Of a DNA stretch of 35,292 nt, positions 21,363-26,674 are shown in pieces. The stretch lies in IMG/VR virus record IMGVR_UViG_3300025853_000297, positions 1-35,292 of that record; one strand, 5' to 3'. This DNA is from a virus. The position numbers and the translations under genes were made by a program. The notes under the pieces were generated by a model. It saw only the letters and a program-made list of their open reading frames with translations. It had not been told where the DNA came from and made no database searches. How positions within the stretch are numbered: the first letter of the stretch is position 1; every line of letters begins with the position of its first letter.

Positions 21363-23476
21363 TATCTTCTTCCATCAGGTCTGATTTCTACGCGAGGAGA
21401 CCCTAGTCTCCATGTTACGCCTTCGTCCGTGCTTTCAACCCTAAAGGCAAAAGACCGACCTCTGAGCCTAACAAATGCCTGATCCGTAAATTGCTCAATG
21501 GGAACTGATGCCGTTTTAGATACCGTACTTTGGTCGGATGATAAATAGTCCCCACCCGGAAAATTTCTTACCTTTAATGTCATAATGGCACTCGGATCTA
21601 AACTGGTAGAGTTTCTAAATGTTAAATCGGGTATCATTCGACGCATAAATACAAATTGCTCGCCCTCTCCAAGATTCATTTGGCTGGATTCAATATAAGC
21701 ACTTATAGCACTTACAGGATTTGTACTTCCATCATCAAATCCTACTTCATGATAATACAAATAATGATCAGGAGATGCAGCAATAGGATTATCGTTTACT
21801 CCACGATCCATCCAACATGTACGTTCCATAGTCCCGTAATACCAAATCTGTTGCTGGTAATTATAGGTCACATAACGATCATTCTCACTGCTTGAAGCAG
21901 ATGGGTAGAACCATGTAACTTCTGAAAACGACGTATTTGTTGAAGCGGTTACTTTTTCCAATTGATCTGTGTTTATGTCCGTAAAAACATAATCACGCAC
22001 AGAACATGGAATACGCTGTACCGCACCACCATAAACGTAAAAATCTTCTGCACCCATCCAGAACACATTGTCCTCTACGGCAATCGCAGAAAGAGGGCTG
22101 GCAATAGTTATATTGGTAGATATTTCGTTGATACCAAAGGTAAATGGTGGCCCAAGATACTGCATTGCGTGAAGCGATACATCAGTAAACACAAGAATTT
22201 GCTGACGTGTTTCTACCGCTGCAATAATTTCGGACCCTGAACCAATTCTCAAATCACCCGCCGTATTGGTTACGAGAGCCTGCCAGTCAGTAACGTTTTC
22301 TTGGTCAGAGAATCGTATGAGCAACGGATCCTGAACTCCCGGATCAGTTTCTGGATCACAACCAAACGCAATAACGTGACGATCACGATCAGATACAAGC
22401 ACTTGTTTTGCTACAGTTGGAGTTTTATTTGCGCCAGCCAGCCCAGATAGCTTCTGTGCTCTCGTGGAAAACCCGGTTGTTTTGTCCCAATAATAAATAT
22501 CACCATCACGAACGTTAATAATTAGGTCTTCACCAAAGTTATTATGCGACCAAATACGCAATGTTTGACCAGATGCCGTTGAAGCGGAACCAGACCCCCA
22601 TGTGCCACGACTCCATGTCCCCGCGCCCCAACCAGTCCCAACGATGGTTGTGTCCAATCCTGTGTTAATCTGATAAGTCCCAACAGTAGAAGATCCACCA
22701 TTGCCTGAATCAGATGTTGTAGCGAATACATATGTAGGATTTAAACCAGAAGTCGTAGTAATGTCTGCTATAGTAGAAACAGTACGCGCTTCAACTTGGT
22801 AGCTGCTAGAATCTATGATTACTGTAATTTGATATTCTTGGTCTAACACCGCAGCAGTAACGTTACCACCTAATGCAGTAGAACCGCTAAACGTAACAAA
22901 ATCATCTTCTAACGCACCATGATCTGCGTCTGTCACAATCAAAGTAGCACATAAAACTGCATCACCAGAAGTATGAGATGCAGCTACTGTGCTATTTACA
23001 CCTCTTACACAGCCTGTTAAATCATTTCCTGATTTTAAAGCATAAGTAATAATCTCACTGTTTATCTTAATTCTGCCCGAATCAGGAAACCCAGTTCCAG
23101 ATGTTAAGCTAATTGTTGTATCTGCCGCAGTGATGTTTGCGCTCAATGTATTTGCGCTTGCAGAAAAAGTTACATCTCCTGCGGCTGTTGTAGCGCGGAT
23201 AGGTGTGATGTCATTATACGCCCCACCTTCTTCAATATAATATTTTAGATGAGTACCAACGCCCATATATCTTGATCCATCCAAAGCAACCCAAGGATGC
23301 AATGCGCGACAAGTCCCTAAAAATGTGGCGGATGATAACTTTAACCAACCTCCAATTTTTTCTGGAAAACCAGAGCGAAAGCGAACCTTATCAATATCAA
23401 ACCAACCACCTTCATTTGCATATGAAGTAGTTTCCCTATTAACGCCGGGACGAAACTGTAGCTTGGTAAATGGCAT
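21362..23476 (-). CDS. Tail nozzle/DNA-stabilisation-type protein (P22 gp10 / T7 gp12-like) with inserted domains
   Basis: The 704 residues begin MPFTKLQFRPGVN and continue with NEGGWFDIDKVRFRSG, an N-terminal signature I associate with the beta-propeller nozzle or stabilisation proteins of short-tailed phages. The rest is beta-rich, with many aromatic strands. Two insertions stand out. Residues about 110-175 (ISLTSGTGFP, TGCVRGVNST) resemble a small beta domain common in phage proteins, and about 178-232 (VTDADHGALEDDFVTFSG) resemble the FCCH-like domain also found in tail proteins. The ATG at 23476 is chosen over the open frame up to 23506 because AGGAG lies seven bases upstream and a consensus -10 element sits within the extension. 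The assignment is by pattern memory. Confidence 0.75.
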   Translation of the reverse strand: MPFTKLQFRPGVNRETTSYANEGGWFDIDKVRFRSGFPEKIGGWLKLSSATFLGTCRALHPWVALDGSRYMGVGTHLKYYIEEGGAYNDITPIRATTAAGDVTFSASANTLSANITAADTTISLTSGTGFPDSGRIKINSEIITYALKSGNDLTGCVRGVNSTVAASHTSGDAVLCATLIVTDADHGALEDDFVTFSGSTALGGNVTAAVLDQEYQITVIIDSSSYQVEARTVSTIADITTTSGLNPTYVFATTSDSGNGGSSTVGTYQINTGLDTTIVGTGWGAGTWSRGTWGSGSASTASGQTLRIWSHNNFGEDLIINVRDGDIYYWDKTTGFSTRAQKLSGLAGANKTPTVAKQVLVSDRDRHVIAFGCDPETDPGVQDPLLIRFSDQENVTDWQALVTNTAGDLRIGSGSEIIAAVETRQQILVFTDVSLHAMQYLGPPFTFGINEISTNITIASPLSAIAVEDNVFWMGAEDFYVYGGAVQRIPCSVRDYVFTDINTDQLEKVTASTNTSFSEVTWFYPSASSSENDRYVTYNYQQQIWYYGTMERTCWMDRGVNDNPIAASPDHYLYYHEVGFDDGSTNPVSAISAYIESSQMNLGEGEQFVFMRRMIPDLTFRNSTSLDPSAIMTLKVRNFPGGDYLSSDQSTVSKTASVPIEQFTDQAFVRLRGRSFAFRVESTDEGVTWRLGSPRVEIRPDGRR

Positions 23477-23497
23477 CAGCAAACTCCTACTAAGGCG

Positions 23498-23503
23498 ATT
23501 ATA
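23498..23503 (-). promoter_or_regulatory. Consensus -10 element upstream of the nozzle gene
   Basis: On the minus strand the hexamer reads TATAAT, a perfect -10, in a short AT-rich gap between a hairpin and the nozzle gene. Transcription would start near 23491, about 15 nt before the ATG. No good -35 lies 16-18 bp upstream (GTGGCG is there), so a weak or activated promoter, or an alternative sigma factor, would be needed. Confidence 0.4.
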
Positions 23504-23542
23504 CACAAAAACTCAATTTACGCCACTATCGTAACGCTAACA

Positions 23543-23584
23543 ATTGTTCGAGTTATTCTTTTTTTAAAAAATAACCCGAACAAT
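23543..23584 (-). terminator. 15-bp stem-loop after the endolysin gene (terminator or RNA-processing site)
   Basis: Arms 23543-23557 and 23570-23584 pair over 15 positions around a 12-base loop holding a T-run and A-run. Only one position is non-Watson-Crick: it is a G-U pair in the minus-strand RNA but an A-C mismatch in plus-strand RNA, so the structure is built for leftward transcripts. It begins directly after the endolysin stop. No U-run follows the stem, so it may be an inefficient terminator or an RNase/stability element. Confidence 0.55.
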
Positions 23585-24040
23585 TTATTCTCTTATTTCA
23601 AAGTGAGGTCCATCTATAAATGGACGCTTGCCTTGAGATCGACGCAAATCAATGTAAGCATTCATAGCATCTTCCATTGTGCCTTCCCATTTACGAATGT
23701 CATCTATGTGCCACGCGGCACCCCACCGAATGGGAACCCCAACAATAACCGCAGCTTCTTTGATTGCATCCGCAAGATCATCGTACAGATTGAGTTCCCA
23801 AGACGCCCTAGAATTTACGAAGGCCATAACGTCGATTGCCTTGCCTTCAAGATGAAGGCTTTTCATGGTCTTGCTTGCGCCCTTTGCGACAAGTTCTTTT
23901 TGCTCATCTAAAGTTCTCAAACCCTGAATTACACCAAAGTCAGTTTTGGTTAACGTAATAGCATGTTTTGCCACTGCCTGTAGGCGTTCATCTACGCCTT
24001 CAAGCCTATCAAGGCTACGTCTACTTAATTTAAAAGTCAT
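23585..24040 (-). CDS. M15-family L,D-/L-Ala-D-Glu-type endopeptidase (endolysin)
   Basis: This 151-residue enzyme is predicted to cut peptide cross-links or stems of peptidoglycan and release progeny. The zinc site of the VanY/M15_4 family is visible: SLHLEGKAID with H63 and D70, a central WHIDD, and GPHFEI with H146 and nearby E148. The N-terminal FKLSRRSLDRLEGV and DFGVIQGLRT are typical of phage members. The ATG at 24040 overlaps the holin stop by four bases and has AAGG upstream. A 15-codon upstream extension has no such support. There is no signal peptide, so it depends on the adjacent holin for access to the wall. Confidence 0.9.
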   Translation of the reverse strand: MTFKLSRRSLDRLEGVDERLQAVAKHAITLTKTDFGVIQGLRTLDEQKELVAKGASKTMKSLHLEGKAIDVMAFVNSRASWELNLYDDLADAIKEAAVIVGVPIRWGAAWHIDDIRKWEGTMEDAMNAYIDLRRSQGKRPFIDGPHFEIRE

Positions 24041-24495
24041 GATTTTACCTTCATGTATTTCGATAAGGCCCTGTTTCCAAACCAAAAACTCATAATAGCC
24101 GCAAACAACGCAGAGGTTTCACTATCCCAAAGAATAGATAAAGACCTACCTAAGTCATGCCCTGTTTCCATTAAGGCAAACAAAGCTGTCACCTTGATGG
24201 CAACGAAAAGCCCAAAAAAACAATAAGTAATGACAGGACGGACAGAGCCTCGAAGTGCATTGATAAAACCTCCCGCATCCATACTATCATGCTTATACAA
24301 CCCTTCCGCTTCTTTGATGTCCGCTTCCTTATCCATCATATTTAATTTCAGTTCCGCACGTTTTGACATCAGGTCCATCTCAACCTGCATTTTTTCCAAA
24401 TCGTGCTTGTGCTGCTGATTTGCCTTAAAGTAGTTAAGAACCTCTGGTAAAAAAGAAGTTCCAAACCCAAGGAGGCTTCCCAAAAGCGTCATCAT
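24037..24495 (-). CDS. GTA-type three-helix holin
   Basis: This 152-residue membrane protein has an N-terminal hydrophobic segment (LLGSLLGFGTSFLPEVLNYF) and a charged coiled middle (about 30-75). Two C-terminal helices follow: VITYCFFGLFVAIKVTALFA and LFAAIMSFWFGNRAL. The FWFGNRAL ending and topology match the three-TM holin family described from gene transfer agents and phages of alphaproteobacteria. It would permeabilise the inner membrane at lysis. The ATG at 24495 overlaps the upstream stop by four bases (ATGA). A GTG seven codons earlier is less likely. It is coupled to the endolysin downstream. Confidence 0.82.
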   Translation of the reverse strand: MMTLLGSLLGFGTSFLPEVLNYFKANQQHKHDLEKMQVEMDLMSKRAELKLNMMDKEADIKEAEGLYKHDSMDAGGFINALRGSVRPVITYCFFGLFVAIKVTALFALMETGHDLGRSLSILWDSETSALFAAIMSFWFGNRALSKYMKVKS

Positions 24496-24695
24496 TTTTT
24501 CTCGCTCCCCAGCCACACGGCTATTGTCCCCGTCATGGCCCCACTGACTACTGAAATCATCGCGGATTGCTGCGTTGATAAATCAGGCAAGCTCATTCCC
24601 CATTCAATGACGCGGATGTACATGATGGTCATAACTAACATCATGAAACGCGGCATTATCTTCCAAGCTAAAATCTTTTCCATAGCTACAGTCAT
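24492..24695 (-). CDS. Small two-helix membrane protein, possible second holin or antiholin
   Basis: The 67 residues contain two hydrophobic stretches (FMMLVMTIMYIRVIEW and ISVVSGAMTGTIAVWLG) separated by a short polar loop. That is the size and topology of small phage holins or holin partners. A very strong ribosome site, GGAGG, lies five bases before the ATG and overlaps the stop of the gene upstream. It is directly upstream of and coupled to the three-helix holin. A holin regulator or a pinholin-like role is inferred from position. Confidence 0.7.
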   Translation of the reverse strand: MTVAMEKILAWKIMPRFMMLVMTIMYIRVIEWGMSLPDLSTQQSAMISVVSGAMTGTIAVWLGSEKK

Positions 24696-24926
24696 TTAGA
24701 CCTCCATATCTATGATACTACCCTGCGGCTTTAAGCCGCTATTAGCTTTGCCAAACCTATCATAACTGATCATTAAATCAAGCTGTTGTCTCTCCAGCGC
24801 CTTAGCGAGCTTGTGAGCGCGGTTATGCACCTTTTGGACCTCTTGCTGCGCTTGATGGTTCTCAATGCTTTCACGAGATCTCTCAACTTGTATTGCAAAC
24901 GGTAAATTTCCTACTGGCTCAAGCAT
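24696..24926 (-). CDS. Small soluble helical protein, unknown, in lysis block
   Basis: The 76 residues are strongly charged and mostly helical (VERSRESIENHQAQQEVQKV and RAHKLAKALERQQLDLMISY), without a membrane segment. It ends with GLKPQGSIIDMEV. I do not recognise a family. It overlaps the upstream gene by eight bases and abuts the two-helix protein downstream, whose ribosome site lies in its 3' end, so the genes are translationally linked. Confidence 0.65.
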   Translation of the reverse strand: MLEPVGNLPFAIQVERSRESIENHQAQQEVQKVHNRAHKLAKALERQQLDLMISYDRFGKANSGLKPQGSIIDMEV

Positions 24927-25386
24927 TGGCTAACCACACGAACCCAACAAGAGCACCCACTCCAAGGATAAACACAAATATCCCCGCCACCCACTCTAGG
25001 ATCCTTTGTTTTATTTCCATGCGGCGAAACTCATGCTCACGCTTTTGTTTCCTGATCTCCGCTTCGATACGAAGAAATTCCTGCCAATGAGATGGTCCCA
25101 GTATGGCTGGATGGCTAATAATCTCCCGTAATTCATCACGCATTCTCTGCGCTTGCTTCCTCGCAAGAAAAACCTCCATAGCTTGCGCTTGGACACCCCC
25201 ACCCAATAGTTTGTACCACGGAGGCTTTTCTGCCATTTTTTCAGCCTGATCAATATCAGCCATGCAGTTGGCCCATTGCTGTAATTGCTGGCCCATGTCT
25301 TGGAGATCCCGGCCGACTTGAACGCCTTTTTTCAAAAAACTATAGGCCGCTTGTGCACCAGCTATCGCAACACTTATTTCAATCAT
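24919..25386 (-). CDS. Membrane-anchored phage protein with C-terminal transmembrane helix
   Basis: This 155-residue protein starts MIEISVAIAGAQAAYSFL. An amphipathic helical region follows (GRDLQDMGQQLQQWANCMAD), then a highly charged helix rich in R, K and E (about 75-130). The C-terminal transmembrane segment is WVAGIFVFILGVGALVGFVW. The topology, a long cytoplasmic or virion-facing helix with a tail anchor, fits a small virion or membrane-associated protein; a spanin-like role is possible but unsupported. The ATG at 25386 overlaps the stop of the 54-aa gene by four bases and is preferred over an upstream ATG at 25410 that lacks a ribosome site. Confidence 0.7.
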   Translation of the reverse strand: MIEISVAIAGAQAAYSFLKKGVQVGRDLQDMGQQLQQWANCMADIDQAEKMAEKPPWYKLLGGGVQAQAMEVFLARKQAQRMRDELREIISHPAILGPSHWQEFLRIEAEIRKQKREHEFRRMEIKQRILEWVAGIFVFILGVGALVGFVWLANA

Positions 25387-25547
25387 GTGTCGTAAATCCT
25401 CGCGGGGCATACGTAGCTGGGGGGTACTACATAGGTCTTATCATACCACATATAAGGGGGTCTGTCATACCCGCAGTCGTACACACAAACCTGATAAAGA
25501 CCTAATGCGAAAGATTGGCCCCAGAATATGGCGACCAAAACACACAT
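25383..25547 (-). CDS. 54-residue exported cysteine-containing microprotein
   Basis: This short gene fills what would otherwise be a gap of about 140 bp. The N-terminus (MCVLVAIFWGQSFALGLYQV) looks like a signal peptide or anchor with a possible cut after SFA (residues 12-14). The mature part is rich in tyrosine and proline and has three cysteines (C21, C25, C47) in CVYDCGYDRPP and YVCPARIYDT. Its start follows the upstream stop by four bases, and its TGA overlaps the next ATG (ATGA), which is strong evidence that it is real. No proper lipobox precedes a cysteine. It may form disulfides in the periplasm; function is unknown, with lysis as a contextual guess. Confidence 0.72.
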   Translation of the reverse strand: MCVLVAIFWGQSFALGLYQVCVYDCGYDRPPYMWYDKTYVVPPSYVCPARIYDT

Positions 25548-25551
25548 AAAT

Positions 25552-25785
25552 TTATCGTTCCATCAAACGATCTATTTTTTCTTCGATACGATCAAACCGC
25601 GCTACGATTTGATTCATCACATAAGAGCTATCAGTTTTAGTAACGTACTCTTTTGCCATTTCTTCCCTTGTTTTATTGAGAAGAATTTGGATGCGCCCAA
25701 GTTCATCATGCTGGGACTTTAACCACCAGCCCAAACCGCCAATGGCAGTTAACAAACCTATATTTATGAGCGCATCCATTTCCAT
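25552..25785 (-). CDS. Small protein with N-terminal membrane anchor and coiled coil
   Basis: The 77 residues begin with a hydrophobic segment (LINIGLLTAIGGLGWWL, about 6-22), followed by a charged coiled coil to the end (RIEEKIDRLMER). That is the layout of XhlA-type, i-spanin-like and other small phage lysis or membrane proteins. The start shares a base with the upstream stop (TAATG). It lies just upstream of the 54-aa exported protein, a pairing reminiscent of an inner-membrane spanin next to a small exported partner, although the partner lacks a lipobox. Confidence 0.7.
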   Translation of the reverse strand: MEMDALINIGLLTAIGGLGWWLKSQHDELGRIQILLNKTREEMAKEYVTKTDSSYVMNQIVARFDRIEEKIDRLMER

Positions 25786-26006
25786 TATTCTGCTGCTATC
25801 TCTTGAGTTTCAGATTTCAAGGATTTCTTGAGCATATCCATAAATGCCTGACGACCCACTTGCAATTGCGTTATATTAAATTGCGCGGATGAAATCTTTT
25901 GATCAAGCGAACCAATATGGTTTATACAAGCCTTTGCTTCGTCTGATAGCTGGTCTTCAGTGTATTCCACGTCATCAATCGTAATGACCTTTTTTTCTTC
26001 AGTCAT
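25785..26006 (-). CDS. Small conserved marine phage protein (DUF6447-like)
   Basis: The 73 residues have the pattern KVITIDDVEYTEDQLSDEA followed by a helical Q-rich segment (LDQKISSAQFNITQLQVGRQ) and a second helix. I associate this with a small protein family common near tail-fibre genes of marine phages; the DUF number is from memory. Its role is unknown. An AAGGAG ribosome site precedes the ATG. It is probably soluble and oligomeric through the coiled helix. Confidence 0.72.
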   Translation of the reverse strand: MTEEKKVITIDDVEYTEDQLSDEAKACINHIGSLDQKISSAQFNITQLQVGRQAFMDMLKKSLKSETQEIAAE

Positions 26007-26031
26007 TTTGATCTCCTTTTAAGTTAGGTTG

Positions 26032-26352
26032 CTATGCGTCCCAAGGGTTGCCTGATGCTTCCGTTGGGTTTTTCTGGTTCTCAATGTTTTCAGCGAGAGC
26101 CGCTTCCGTATCCGCTTGGCTTACGCTACCCCAAACCCAGCCTTGAGCCATAGTTTCGGTAACGTCCGCATAGGGTACGAAATCTGGTGATGATGGGTCT
26201 GGTGTTAGCCCCACCGTGCCGTAAGAGGAAGCCATATATGTGTCTTCTCCTACTGTCTCTGACGCTGTGCAGCTCCAATGTACTACGTTAATCCCCCCTG
26301 TTGCGATTTCATGTTCGCAGGTGGGGATTGTCCAATCGTATGTTATTGCCAT
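26032..26352 (-). CDS. Small conserved phage protein, tail-fibre region, unknown function
   Basis: The protein is 106 residues from the start MAITYDWTIPTCEHE. The pattern of an N-terminal beta segment (VVHWSCTASETV), a central acidic region and a C-terminal GWVWGSVSQADTEAALAENI and NPWDA recurs in marine phages near tail fibres, as far as I recall. The chosen ATG has AAAGGAG upstream. An extension of 12 codons to 26388 would overlap the ParB-like gene and has no better support. Fibre assembly or decoration is a guess from location. Confidence 0.72.
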   Translation of the reverse strand: MAITYDWTIPTCEHEIATGGINVVHWSCTASETVGEDTYMASSYGTVGLTPDPSSPDFVPYADVTETMAQGWVWGSVSQADTEAALAENIENQKNPTEASGNPWDA

Positions 26353-26365
26353 TGTCAGGCTCCTT

Positions 26366-26674
26366 TCAGTTAAGTTGTCGTCTTTCAATCAGATGCTCTG
26401 GCAGGAAGCTGTATTCGTAACCAGAGTGCTCGTCTTGAAGACGCCGAATTTCCTGCGGGTCATCGCAGATGATAACGTCAATATACTCCCATCCAGCAAA
26501 AACCGCATACTGCAAACGGCATTCGCCGAACTGCAATTCGTGGTCGCTGTTTACAACAATTGGGTTCACCATACCGTGTTCTGCAATATGAGCGTGGATG
26601 CGTTTCTGCCGCTCAAACACAGCCCACTGCTTTGGGTCCGTTGCTGTTTTCACTTCACTGACCTTCAAGCGCAT
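26366..26674 (-). CDS. Small ParB/Srx-fold-like protein
   Basis: The 102 residues contain NPIVVNSDHELQFGECRLQYAV split around position 45 (37-58) and then GWEYIDVIICDD. This is the typical ParB N-terminal pattern, in which a PI-hydrophobic strand is followed by a G-x-R-x-x-A helix and an I-x-V strand. Known relatives bind nucleotides or DNA or cut DNA. The protein is only the single domain, with no helix-turn-helix. Its start lies 20 bp inside the end of the tail-fibre gene, with GAGG upstream, so it is coupled to fibre translation. Its role at this place is unclear. Confidence 0.68.
   Translation of the reverse strand: MRLKVSEVKTATDPKQWAVFERQKRIHAHIAEHGMVNPIVVNSDHELQFGECRLQYAVFAGWEYIDVIICDDPQEIRRLQDEHSGYEYSFLPEHLIERRQLN

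Noticed and set aside
23477-23506. Ten-codon N-terminal extension of the nozzle protein
   Set aside because: No ribosome site precedes it, it overlaps the -10 element, and the internal ATG at 23476 has AGGAG and matches the conserved start.
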